A stretch of 64,000 bases of DNA from Woeseiaceae bacterium (GTDB lineage: Bacteria > Pseudomonadota > Gammaproteobacteria > Steroidobacterales > Woeseiaceae): positions 43,433 to 107,432 of the forward strand of contig JANQMR010000015.1 of NCBI GenBank assembly GCA_028279985.1. Direction: 5' to 3'. Position numbers and translations under genes: made by a program. Below the pieces are notes generated by a model that was given only the letters and a program-made list of their open reading frames with translations, had not been told where the DNA came from and did no database searches. Positions 34,686-44,013 of the stretch are shown one piece after another (the first letter of the stretch is position 1; each line of letters starts with the position of its first letter).

Positions 34686-35348
34686 GTGAAAAAAGATCCG
34701 AAAACGGCATTGGCGCGCTGCGAAACCCTGATGCTCGACATGGACGGCACCGTCCTCGATCTGGCCTTCGACAATTTCATGTGGTTGCACCACGTCCCCG
34801 AGCAGTTCGCCGAAGCCCGGGGCATGGCGACCGACGAAGCGCGCCGGCACCTGTATGCCAAATTCGAGGAAATGCTGGGGCGACTGGAGTGGTATTGCCT
34901 GGACCATTGGAGTGAATTCCTCGGCCTGGACGTAGCCAGACTGCACCGCGAGCAGCACCACCGAATCGGCTACCTGCCGGGGGCCGAAGATTTCCTGCAG
35001 CGGGTGGCCCGGCACGAGCTGCGCCTGTTGCTGGTCACGAACTCGCATCTCGAAGTGCTCGAGATCAAACACGAGGCGACCGGCATCAAGGCTCACTTCG
35101 ACGGCATCCACAGCTCTCACGAGTTCGGCGCGCCCAAGGAAAGCCAGGAGTTCTGGCATGCCCTGCGGGAAGCGGAAGGCTTCGACCCCGCGACCACGCT
35201 GTTCGTCGACGATACCCGCCGGGTTTTGGACAGCGCCGCAAAGTTCGGCATCGAGCAGTTAGTCGAAGTTTCGCGTCCGGATACTTCCGAGCCCGAGCGT
35301 GATCGGGGCGAGTATGCGGCCGTTGAGGGACTCAAAGACCTGCTGTAG
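34686..35348 (+). CDS. yrfG: GMP/IMP nucleotidase, HAD family
   Basis: The 220-residue HAD phosphatase has motif I LMLDMDGTVLDLAFDN (D18, D20), motif II LLLVTNSHLEV, the lysine in FGAPKESQEFWHA and motif IV TLFVDDTRRVLDSA. Together with WYCLDHWSEFLGLD and its length this matches E. coli YrfG, which hydrolyses GMP and IMP. I chose GTG 34686, since the open frame further upstream is antisense to cysQ. About 60 bp of the 3' end is repeated in degenerate form 122 bp downstream (35419-35478). Confidence 0.92.
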   Translation: MKKDPKTALARCETLMLDMDGTVLDLAFDNFMWLHHVPEQFAEARGMATDEARRHLYAKFEEMLGRLEWYCLDHWSEFLGLDVARLHREQHHRIGYLPGAEDFLQRVARHELRLLLVTNSHLEVLEIKHEATGIKAHFDGIHSSHEFGAPKESQEFWHALREAEGFDPATTLFVDDTRRVLDSAAKFGIEQLVEVSRPDTSEPERDRGEYAAVEGLKDLL

Positions 35349-35418
35349 CCAAATGGCAGGGGCGCTGATCTTGAGTTCGGACTCCGACGTTTACCCACCC
35401 TGGTACCAGCGCGCCGAA

Positions 35419-35478
35419 GTGTGAGCGGAGCGACTCGGTTACCGTCGACGGACTCAAGGATCTGCCGCAGCCAAAAGG
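35419..35478. repeat. degenerate duplicate of the yrfG 3' end
   Basis: 35419-35478 aligns base for base (offset 122) with 35297-35356, the last codons and stop of yrfG. The translated copy reads VDGLKDLPQPKG against VEGLKDLL-stop-PNG. The stop codon TAG has become CAG. By hand the last 35 bases match at about 28 positions. It is a relic of a tandem duplication of a gene end. Confidence 0.75.
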
Positions 35479-35563
35479 TTTTTCCGGTCGGGGATGTGTT
35501 CGACCGAAATAAAGCGCAGCGAAGTGAGCCATTCGGTCGAACACATCCCCGACCGGAAAAACC
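35477..35563. repeat. perfect 32-bp inverted repeat between convergent genes
   Basis: The arms 35477-35508 and 35532-35563 are exact reverse complements, with a 23-base loop (35509-35531). The arm contains GGTCGGGGATGTGTTCG, close to the arm core of the hairpin at 15639-15725. No T-run follows on either strand. It lies between the convergent yrfG and rhlB genes. Confidence 0.95.
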
Positions 35564-35591
35564 GCCTGCGCCCAAGCCAAAGGCGCCCAAG

Positions 35592-36851
35592 CTACCCTCG
35601 ACTCCGCCTCCTCGGCCGCCGCTCCCCGTCGCCGCGTCTTTGCTGCGGTTTGCGCCGGGGCCGCGCTTTGGGTTTCACGAGCTCCGGCAACAACGAGTGA
35701 TCGTAGTTGGCCACCGGGATCTTGTGGCCGATGTAATCCTCGATGTCCGGCAGCGAAATCGCGTAAGTCTCGCAACCGAAGCTGATCGCATCACCCGCGG
35801 CGCCGGCGCGGGCCGTGCGGCCGATCCGGTGCACGTAGTCCTCGGCATCCTGCGGCAGGTCGTAGTTGATGACGTACTGGACGTCGGGGATATGCAAACC
35901 GCGTGATGCGACGTCGGTGCCGATCAGCACCGGCAGCTCGCCGCTTTGGAACTGCATCAGCATCCGCAGGCGTTTTTTCTGCGGGACGTCGCCGGAAATC
36001 GCGCTGGCGTCGATGCCGTTCGCCTGTAGGTAGGCCTGTACGCGATCGGCTTCGCGTTTCATGTTGACGAATACCATGATCCGCGCCTGCCCCATCTCGC
36101 GGATCAGGCCGACTAAAAGCGGCATCTTGTCCTCGTTGGACGGAAAAAAGATGGCTTGCCGGACACGGTCGGCGGTGACCTTATCCGGCTCGATACGCAC
36201 GAGCTCCGGTTCGTTCATGTGCTCGTAAGCGAGCTCCATGACCCGGTGCGACAGGGTTGCCGAAAACAGCATATTGAGACGTTTCTCGGGGGCCGGCAGT
36301 CGCCGCAGCAGGTAACGGATGTCCTTGATGAATCCCAGATCGAACATGCGATCCGCTTCATCCAGCACGGCGACTTCGACCTCGTTCAACTTGAAGACGC
36401 CCTGTTTGTAGTAGTCGATGATCCGGCCCGGCGTGCCGATCAGAAGGTCGACGCCTGCCTCGAGTTGGCGGCGCTGTTTTTCGTAGTCCGTGCCGCCGAA
36501 GGCGAGACCGATGCCGAAACCCGTGTGCCTGCCCAGCGTCTCCGCGTCCTTGGCGATCTGCACGGCAAGCTCGCGGGTCGGCGCCAGCATGAAGGCGCGC
36601 GGCTGCCGTTTGCCGTCGTTCGACGGCGCCGCGCTCAAAAGCTTCTGGTAAGTGGCGAGCAGAAATGCTGCCGTCTTGCCGGTGCCGGTCTGTGCCTGGC
36701 CGGCGACGTCGCGGCCCTCGAGGGCGATCGGCAAGGCCGTCGCCTGGATCGGAGTGCAATACTCGAATCCGGCGTCACGGACACCGGCCTGGACGTCGGG
36801 ATGTAAGGCCAGTGCGTCGAATCTGAGGTCGCTCAGATGGTTTTGGGTCAT
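35592..36851 (-). CDS. rhlB: DEAD-box ATP-dependent RNA helicase RhlB
   Basis: RhlB unwinds structured RNA for RNase E in the degradosome. The 419-residue protein has Q-motif YCTPIQATALP, motif I AQTGTGKTAA, motif II VLDEADRMFDLGF, motif III LFSATLS, and motif VI VHRIGRTARAG. The C-terminus is a basic tail (RPRRKPQQRRGDG...) typical of RhlB and likely to bind RNA. The motif spacing and ALHPDVQAGVRDAGFEYC start match RhlB rather than RhlE/SrmB. It sits back to back with trxA-rho, an arrangement (rhlB/trxA/rho) conserved in gammaproteobacteria. Confidence 0.95.
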   Translation of the reverse strand: MTQNHLSDLRFDALALHPDVQAGVRDAGFEYCTPIQATALPIALEGRDVAGQAQTGTGKTAAFLLATYQKLLSAAPSNDGKRQPRAFMLAPTRELAVQIAKDAETLGRHTGFGIGLAFGGTDYEKQRRQLEAGVDLLIGTPGRIIDYYKQGVFKLNEVEVAVLDEADRMFDLGFIKDIRYLLRRLPAPEKRLNMLFSATLSHRVMELAYEHMNEPELVRIEPDKVTADRVRQAIFFPSNEDKMPLLVGLIREMGQARIMVFVNMKREADRVQAYLQANGIDASAISGDVPQKKRLRMLMQFQSGELPVLIGTDVASRGLHIPDVQYVINYDLPQDAEDYVHRIGRTARAGAAGDAISFGCETYAISLPDIEDYIGHKIPVANYDHSLLPELVKPKARPRRKPQQRRGDGERRPRRRSRG

Positions 36852-37148
36852 GAATACCGGACCGGAAAAAGTGAACTAAAGGCTTGCAAAATGGCGCTCG
36901 ACGCGTTCAAATTAGCAATAATTCGACGCGACAGCCGTCGCACCCGCCAGTTTCAAACGCATCGATTCCTGAGTACTCGCTGGTATTAGCGGAATAATTC
37001 GCCGGAAACAGTCGGCTACAAAGCTGCGACAGTTTGCCTGATATAACGGGCAGCGTCATCCATTTTGCGGTGTTTGTCGATCGGGGGATCAGCGACGGAC
37101 ACGCCATAAACCCAATCAGACCACGACTACAGGTGGAGGTAGTAGCCG

Positions 37149-37471
37149 GTGAACGACAAAATCGTGCACACCACAGACAGCAGTTTCGAAGCCGACGTGC
37201 TTCATTCCGAAAAACCCGTTCTGCTCGATTTCTGGGCGGAATGGTGCGGCCCCTGCAAGATGATCGCCCCGATCTTGGACGAGGCCGCGAACGAGTACGA
37301 GGATCGTGTGGCCATCGTCAAACTGAACATCGACGAGAATCCCAACACGCCTCAGAAATTCGGCATTCGCAGCATCCCGACCTTGATGTTATTCAAGGAC
37401 GGCGAGGTCCAGGCGCAAAAACTCGGTGCGATGTCGAAATCCCAGTTAACTGAATTCCTGGACAATCATCT

Positions 37472-37475
<4 letters not shown>
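37149..37475 (+). CDS. trxA: thioredoxin 1
   Basis: The 108-residue protein has the canonical active site [14 protein letters not shown], the buried Asp in LLDFWAEW and the cis-proline in [10 protein letters not shown], as in E. coli thioredoxin 1. It reduces disulphides in cytoplasmic proteins such as ribonucleotide reductase. The start is GTG 37149, seven bases after a GGAGGTAG ribosome-binding site. The stop overlaps the proposed GTG of rho, so the two are co-transcribed. No alternative is plausible. Confidence 0.98.
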
Positions 37476-38902
<1,427 letters not shown>

Positions 38903-38949
38903 TCTGATCGACGGCGTTGCGGTTTCCCTGTCTCCGACAGCTCTATTCG

Positions 38950-38969
38950 GGGTTGCTCAGGGTTACTCA
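38950..38969. repeat. 10-bp tandem duplication after rho
   Basis: GGGTTGCTCA is followed directly by GGGTTACTCA, about 48 bases after the rho stop codon. No strong intrinsic terminator is visible in the 116 bp between rho and the convergent gene. Confidence 0.7.
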
Positions 38970-39018
38970 GGGGGGCTGCGATAGTCTTCAGGCTGTCGCG
39001 GCCCGGGAATCGCCGCGC

Positions 39019-39525
39019 CTATCCCGGCTGCCGGCCGTTACGCCGGAGTATTTCCACCGTCTTCCAGTTTTCCTTGCGCCTGGCGACGTCGGGGTCGGGT
39101 ACCGTCGAGACGGTTGCGATGCGCTCCACGTAGTCGTCGGGAAAACCCTGCCGGCGGCAGCCGGCCAACACCAGTTCCAGGTACCAGTCGAAGGGCTCTA
39201 GCCCTTCGACGATATGCGTGTGCTCCGCGACGTAAACATGGCAGTCGCCGAACTGCGCCAGCGTGACTCGTTCGCTTTGATAGCCGCGGCCGACGCCTTC
39301 GATCACATCGAGCTGCCGCTTGTCGGCCGCGGACAGCTCGTAGACCGCGAGGAACACGCCGTCGCCGGGGTCTTGGATGTTGCATTTGCCCGACGCGTCG
39401 GCGCCGCGCTTGTGAAAGTGCAAGGCGTGTGATTCCAGACGCGCCGTTCCGACGAAACGGGAGCGTACGCCCCGCCGCTTAAGGCGCAGCGGATGCAGGT
39501 TGGAACCGTAAGCGGCGTAGAACAC
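39019..39525 (-). CDS. gamma-glutamylcyclotransferase-like protein
   Basis: The protein has the family's nucleotide-like binding loop near its start (FYAAYGSNLHPLRLKRRG), the acidic catalytic candidate in LDVIEGVGRGYQSERV, and FDWYLELVLAGCRRQGFPDDY. Such enzymes release 5-oxoproline from gamma-glutamyl compounds; the true substrate here is unknown. The GTG at 39525 starts the protein just before the YGSN motif and does not overlap the aldo/keto reductase stop; a TTG at 39561 would add twelve residues and overlap it. It follows the reductase on the same strand, so the two may be co-transcribed. Confidence 0.82.
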   Translation of the reverse strand: MFYAAYGSNLHPLRLKRRGVRSRFVGTARLESHALHFHKRGADASGKCNIQDPGDGVFLAVYELSAADKRQLDVIEGVGRGYQSERVTLAQFGDCHVYVAEHTHIVEGLEPFDWYLELVLAGCRRQGFPDDYVERIATVSTVPDPDVARRKENWKTVEILRRNGRQPG

Positions 39526-39529
39526 GCAC

Positions 39530-40501
39530 TCAGGGTACCGGTCCGCCGCGCGCCGCCGCAAACAGCCGGTACCAGTCCTCGCGGCTCAAATCGACGCCGT
39601 CGGCCGCGCAGCAGGCATCCAGGCGGTCCTCGCGCGTCGTGCCGACGATGGGCTGTATGCCGACCGGATGTCTGAGCAGCCAGGCAAGGGCGATGGCCTC
39701 GGGCGGCAGGCCTTCGCGCTCGGCCAGTGCGGCGACTTCCCGTGCGCAGGCGCGAATTCGCGGTGAGGCGTCTTCCGGGACGCGGACCAGCGCACCGCCG
39801 GCCAGCGGCGACCAGGCCTGCACCAGAATGTCCCGTTCACGGCAGTAGTCCAGGGTGCCCGCGGCGGCGGGGTAGTCGGCGCTGACGATGTTCGAGCGTA
39901 TGCCCTCGGCGATCAAGCCGTTGTGTAACAGACTGATCTCCAACTGGTTGATCACCAGCCGCTGATCGAGATGTTTCTGCAGCAAGGCGATCTGGCCGGC
40001 GTTGTGGTTACTGACGCCGAAGTAACGGACCTTGCCGGCGCTTGCGAGCTCGTCGAACGCGCGTGCGATCTGTTCCGGTTCGGCAAGCGGGTCGGGCCGG
40101 TGCAGTAACAGGATGTCCAGCCGGTCGGTGTCGAGACGGCGGAGGCTTGCCTCGACCGAGCGGACGATGTGATCGCGGCTGAATTCGTAGCGCTGCGGGT
40201 CGCCGGGTTGGGGGTCGTTCTCCAGGCGGATGCCGCATTTCGACTGGATGACGATTTGGTCGCGAATCCCGGGTATCTGCTGCATGACTTCGCCGAACAC
40301 GCTTTCCGACCGGCCCATGCAGTAGATGTCGGCGTGATCGAACAGCGTGATGCCCTGGTCGATCGCCTTGGCGACGATGCGGGTTGCCGCATCGACCGAA
40401 TCGCGGTCGATCGGCTCCCGGCTTCCGCCGATCTGCATGCAGCCGTAGCCGAGTCGCGAGAATTCGATGTCGGTGTCAGCCAGGCCGTAGGTTTTCATCA
40501 C
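39530..40501 (-). CDS. aldo/keto reductase
   Basis: A 323-residue NADPH-dependent reductase of the YdhF type. The AKR tetrad is visible: D55 and Y60 in LFDHADIYCMG, K88 in IQSKCG, and the histidine in LLLHRPDPL. The NADPH-binding end is PIVGTTREDRL. It reduces carbonyl compounds, but the substrate cannot be read from sequence. Start codons GTG 40501 and ATG 40498 are adjacent (GTGATGAAAACC), inside a 16-bp tandem duplication shared with the stop of the preceding SGNH hydrolase gene, 13 bp away on the same strand. Confidence 0.92.
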   Translation of the reverse strand: MMKTYGLADTDIEFSRLGYGCMQIGGSREPIDRDSVDAATRIVAKAIDQGITLFDHADIYCMGRSESVFGEVMQQIPGIRDQIVIQSKCGIRLENDPQPGDPQRYEFSRDHIVRSVEASLRRLDTDRLDILLLHRPDPLAEPEQIARAFDELASAGKVRYFGVSNHNAGQIALLQKHLDQRLVINQLEISLLHNGLIAEGIRSNIVSADYPAAAGTLDYCRERDILVQAWSPLAGGALVRVPEDASPRIRACAREVAALAEREGLPPEAIALAWLLRHPVGIQPIVGTTREDRLDACCAADGVDLSREDWYRLFAAARGGPVP

Positions 40502-40540
40502 ACTGAGTTCTCATCACACTAAGTTCTCGTCACACAATGT
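40496..40540. repeat. 16-bp tandem duplication at the SGNH stop / AKR start junction
   Basis: CATCACACTGAGTTCT (40496-40511) and CATCACACTAAGTTCT (40512-40527) are adjacent, followed by a partial copy CGTCACACAATG. On the minus strand the unit carries both the SGNH hydrolase stop (AACTTAGTGTGA) and an extra ATGAGAACTC that imitates the reductase start. Confidence 0.9.
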
Positions 40541-41236
40541 CCCGTCGTCAATCCGCTCCGCGACGCGTTCCGCCCACTCGGCGTAGACTTCCGGCCCCGG
40601 GTGAAACCCGTCGGCCGCCATCAGCGTAACGTTCTCGGTGAAACGCAGGCTCACGAACCGGCAATCCGGTTCCCTGGAGAGGTCGGCGTGCAGGTCCGAG
40701 TCGAACAACGTCGCGCGCGCGCCGATGTACCGGCGCAAGGGTTGCGGCAGCGCCGGAAAGCCGTGAATGGGCGGCAGGCCGGAGATCACGATCCGCGATA
40801 CCCGGAATTTGTCGCGGAGCAGCTCGCGCAACCGCGCCTGTTCGGAACGCCAACGGCGGCGGCCGACCAGCCCGACCACGTCGTTGACCCCGAGCGAGGT
40901 CACGGCGACGTCGAAGAGCCCGCCGTCGAAGGTCTCGAGGCTCGCGAGGGCGTCGGCCGTCTTGTGGCCGGTTCTGGCGCGCAGTTGCCATTCGACCCGA
41001 TACCGCGGCGACAACTGCGACACGAGCCGGCCCGTCAATGCCTGGTCCTGGTGCGGCGCGCCGACGCCGGCCGCCGCCGAGTCGCCGAGCACCAGCAGGC
41101 GCAGCAGCGGGCCGCTGCCCGTTACGCCCTTGCGGTCACCGGGCGGCTCGGGCAACACGGGCGTGTTTCGGCGTGTGGCAATACCCTGCGCCAGCAGGAT
41201 GGGGCCGAGCGCGATCATCGTCAGCGTCTGTTTCAT
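40514..41236 (-). CDS. SGNH/GDSL hydrolase
   Basis: This 240-residue protein has the four SGNH blocks: GDSAAAG with nucleophile S53, a Gly in the following region, SLGVNDV with the Asn, and DGFHPGPEVYAEWA with the catalytic Asp and His near residues 212-215. The N-terminus (MKQTLTMIALGPILLAQGIA) is hydrophobic and may be a signal or anchor, which would place the esterase in the periplasm. Family members are esterases, lipases or lysophospholipases. It is probably co-transcribed with the aldo/keto reductase. Confidence 0.88.
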   Translation of the reverse strand: MKQTLTMIALGPILLAQGIATRRNTPVLPEPPGDRKGVTGSGPLLRLLVLGDSAAAGVGAPHQDQALTGRLVSQLSPRYRVEWQLRARTGHKTADALASLETFDGGLFDVAVTSLGVNDVVGLVGRRRWRSEQARLRELLRDKFRVSRIVISGLPPIHGFPALPQPLRRYIGARATLFDSDLHADLSREPDCRFVSLRFTENVTLMAADGFHPGPEVYAEWAERVAERIDDGTLCDENLV

Positions 41237-41306
41237 CGTCGACTGTTTCGGGTCAATCGTTCAGGCTGGCTTACTCGATGCCTGGATGCCTGGATTCCAT
41301 CGAGTT

Positions 41307-41726
41307 TCAGGCGTTTCCGGATCGCTTGTCAAAACCGTAGGGCCGAACCCAGTACCAACTCGCGATGACGGCCGCGCCGAACAGCGTGTAACAAAGCGCA
41401 AAAACCCACGGCGGCGCCCTGTAGTAGAGGATGGCTTCGAGCCAGTGCGCAATGAAAGAACCGGTGTAGGTGGCTTCGCCGCCGCGCTCGCGGAGCTCCA
41501 TTTCGAGGATCGTCAGTGGGCAGATCATGCCCAGCCAGGACTGCAGCACGACCACGCCGATTGCGGCGAGATGCGCGGTCCGGAACCAGGGGTTGCGCAC
41601 CCAGGACCAGTGTCGCCCTTTGCCGACCAGAATCAGGACCAGGCCGACGACCACGAAGGCGACGAACAGCACATGCAGAAACAATATGAGATCCGCGGCA
41701 AGGATGTAAAGCTGTGCGGTGTTCAT
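41307..41726 (-). CDS. DUF2784 integral membrane protein
   Basis: The 139-residue protein has four hydrophobic helices (about 8-33, 50-70, 82-98, 105-126) and the DUF2784 pattern: ADLILFLHVLFVAFVVVGL, WSWVRNPWFRTAHLAAIG, CPLTILEMELRERGG and FIAHWLEAILYY. The role is unknown. It is the last normal-composition gene before the accessory region. Beyond its start codon lies a spacer with no clear gene. Confidence 0.9.
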   Translation of the reverse strand: MNTAQLYILAADLILFLHVLFVAFVVVGLVLILVGKGRHWSWVRNPWFRTAHLAAIGVVVLQSWLGMICPLTILEMELRERGGEATYTGSFIAHWLEAILYYRAPPWVFALCYTLFGAAVIASWYWVRPYGFDKRSGNA

Positions 41727-42145
41727 CCCGGTCTGCTATGGAGGTTTGAGGCGTATCGGGAACCCAGGCGGTGCGGATTCAAGTCAGCTTCCGAAGGACG
41801 TCGCCGACTTCGGAAGAGCCCGGCTGCACCCGGCGCAGGTCATGTGGAGAATCCTGGGCCCGGTCGAGTCCCGCTTCGAGCACTTCGCTGTCAAGATGTG
41901 CTACGGCATCCATGATTTCACACTGCCTACCTTGAATTTCCTGAACGGCTCATTCCAGCAAAAACCGCTGCTCGGTTACTGGTCTTGGACGTCTGATATC
42001 GCGAAAAAAGTCTACGATCAGTTTGAGAAGCTTAAAGTTCTACCATTGAACCACAGCCTCAAGATGTCTGGTTTCCTCGCAATTCTACTGTTTTCAACAG
42101 TTTTGATCGACCGTCCCATGGTAGGGGAACTGTGACAGCTTAACT
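41727..42145. other. transition into the accessory island, no confident gene
   Basis: A plus-strand open frame (41719-42135, 138 codons) crosses this stretch, but it starts antisense to the DUF2784 gene, matches no family I know and lacks a ribosome-binding site. Base composition shifts to AT-richer sequence from about 41,890. A weak hairpin ACTGTT-TTC-AACAGT followed by TTT is at about 42,090. I take this as spacer or relic sequence. Confidence 0.45.
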
Positions 42146-43903
42146 TCAGTCCGATACGAATTGCTCTAATCGTCCTGTTCGTTTGTTGAGCACCAATCCT
42201 AGGTGTTCAATTCGATCCTCAATATCGGAAAGGTGAAGATCAGTCACAGAGATTCCGTTTGACATCGCTTCTTTAAGAACGGACAGATAGATGTGACTAG
42301 ATGTTAGTCCGACCAAGCTAGACTCTTCAACTTCCATGTCTTGTACTAATACTGTAGACGTATCCTCTAATGAAGTACGTATATGCGTTTCTCTGTCCTT
42401 CGTACTTGTCTTTTGAACGGTAACTATCAAGTCAAGAGTTGCCACACTCTCGAAACCGGAATTCAGGCCCTTAACGCTTCTCTGGCCTTTGTCGAGGATT
42501 GCAATGTGTCGTGGAGTTGAGCCGAATCCCGACTCAGCAAGACCATTCTGCACCATTGACCAGATACTTCCTTTGCTGTTGCCAAACACCAGGCAAAGGT
42601 GCCCACCAGGCTTCAATACTCGATATGCTTCTGCTAACGCGTCTACAATAAGAGACTCATACCTTTCAGCAGATCCGTTCTTGCGCGTACCGGTTGTATG
42701 AATGACGGCTTCGGTCGTCGCGTCTGTCTTTCCATCCAACCATGCTTCTTGAAACAAGCTCATGTCGGAGTAGAAGATATTACTTCCAAACGGGGGGTCT
42801 GCGAAAACAAGATCAACTGAGTTGTCCCCCAGATACCTCAGCTTGTCAGCAGAACATATCTCGTATTTTTGTTCTGTTGGAGAATAAACACCATACGCAT
42901 GTTGCCGACTAAGGATCTCTTTGTCAGCACGGATTATTGCTTCCACCTTTCGTTCAAATAGCTCGAATACGTTCCATTCATAGAATACTGGAGCTACATA
43001 GTAATTCTGATTTGCGGCATTCAGAGGTCGCTTCTTACTCCACTGATATCTCTTCGAGGCTCGGGGGAGAATTGCCGTGAATGCAAAGAGGAGTTTCTGT
43101 CTGACAGAGGGGGGATTGATGCCCACTATCTCCTGCCAGATTGATTTTAGGACGTGAGCATTCCTGCCTGAGAAGAAATCGCTTGTCGCACGGTATCCCC
43201 ATTTTTCCAATGCAGAACGTTTGTACATCTCTCTGTCTTTGGCGATCTCGAGGGACGGAATGCTAGGTCGTGTCTCGTCTGCTAGGGCAATGTTGTCCAG
43301 ATCGATTCTGGCAACTTCTTGTTCAACCTGCTTACCGTTAGCTCCCTTGACGACTACGATCAATGGGGCGTCAGAGATGTATTTGGCACCCTTTTTGGAG
43401 AAGCTACCTTCACAGTGATAGCAGGTTGACGGTGCCCTCCAAGAATTGCGTTCAAGTGCTTTATAGAACACGATCCCTTCTGAGCAATGTGAGCACTCGT
43501 AAATGTAGGACCAGACCGTCCGAACCATCACCGCGTTGGATCCGTCCTCCTGACGAATGGTCTTGTATAGATGCTCCGATTCCTTTCGCGCAGCTTCCAA
43601 GACCTGCTTCGAAGCATCCCGAATATCGACTTCATTGACCTCGGCTAGATACCCGGATGCGATATGCCTTCCGAGATGTGAGATATCACTGACGATCGCA
43701 TTTCTGCCCGTGATCTTTGCCGCGATAGCAGTCATGCCTGATCCGGCAAAGGGGTCAACCACTAGATCACCGGGTTCGGTAAGAGATTCGAGATAGGGAA
43801 TGATTGCATCGACCGGAACCTTGGTGAGGTAGCCGTGTGCGTTGTAGATAGGATCGGTACGTGGTGCTCTAACGACCTCCGGGATTGGAAATTTTTCAGG
43901 CAT
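42146..43903 (-). CDS. DNA methyltransferase (N4/N6 type) with zinc ribbon
   Basis: The 585-residue protein has S-adenosylmethionine motif I VVDPFAGSGMTAIAAKITG (D50-G56) near the N-terminus, preceded by TKVPVDAIIPYLESL (motif X-like). Catalytic motif IV DLVFADPPFGSN (D369-P-P-F) comes far downstream, followed by EAYRVLKPGGHLCLVFGN. Between them is an insert with a four-Cys zinc ribbon (C137/C140, C161/C164) and a probable target-recognition region. DPPF fits amino-group methylation of adenine or cytosine. Visibly lower GC than the flanks indicates transfer. It is divergent from a nuclease-like ORF and is best read as the modification half of a restriction-like system. Its 3' end is duplicated in inverted orientation at 45477-45550. 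Confidence 0.88.
   Translation of the reverse strand: MPEKFPIPEVVRAPRTDPIYNAHGYLTKVPVDAIIPYLESLTEPGDLVVDPFAGSGMTAIAAKITGRNAIVSDISHLGRHIASGYLAEVNEVDIRDASKQVLEAARKESEHLYKTIRQEDGSNAVMVRTVWSYIYECSHCSEGIVFYKALERNSWRAPSTCYHCEGSFSKKGAKYISDAPLIVVVKGANGKQVEQEVARIDLDNIALADETRPSIPSLEIAKDREMYKRSALEKWGYRATSDFFSGRNAHVLKSIWQEIVGINPPSVRQKLLFAFTAILPRASKRYQWSKKRPLNAANQNYYVAPVFYEWNVFELFERKVEAIIRADKEILSRQHAYGVYSPTEQKYEICSADKLRYLGDNSVDLVFADPPFGSNIFYSDMSLFQEAWLDGKTDATTEAVIHTTGTRKNGSAERYESLIVDALAEAYRVLKPGGHLCLVFGNSKGSIWSMVQNGLAESGFGSTPRHIAILDKGQRSVKGLNSGFESVATLDLIVTVQKTSTKDRETHIRTSLEDTSTVLVQDMEVEESSLVGLTSSHIYLSVLKEAMSNGISVTDLHLSDIEDRIEHLGLVLNKRTGRLEQFVSD
42172..42254. repeat. left arm of inverted duplication bounding the methyltransferase island
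   Basis: This stretch is coding sequence for the methyltransferase C-terminus (ISVTDLHLSDIEDRIEHLGL and on). Its reverse complement matches 45477-45550 with four substitutions and one 9-bp gap, by hand alignment. Confidence 0.93.
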
Positions 43904-44013
43904 TAAGTCTCTTCAGTTCAATAAGTTAGATAATTTGGGGGTCCGGCGGAATCCTTGTAGGACCCCGACCTACATGATACAAGAGTCTTCTGTGTCAGTT
44001 AACGAGACTTTCT
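43904..44013. promoter_or_regulatory. divergent promoter region of the methyltransferase and nuclease-like genes
   Basis: An AT-rich 110-bp spacer contains a 7-bp-stem hairpin GGGGTCC...GGACCCC (43938-43966). A 13-mer (TTGGGGGTCCGGC, 43935-43947) recurs inverted at 44629-44641. No clear -10/-35 pair was identified. Control elements of restriction-modification genes usually lie in such spacers. Confidence 0.4.

Noticed and set aside
35477..35563. Intrinsic terminator for yrfG or rhlB
   Set aside because: The 32-bp perfect stem is far longer than a normal terminator and has no T-run on either strand, so it is reported as a repeat element.
41719..42135. 138-residue frame at the left edge of the accessory island
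   Set aside because: Starts antisense to DUF2784, no recognised domain and no ribosome-binding site; treated as spacer or relic.
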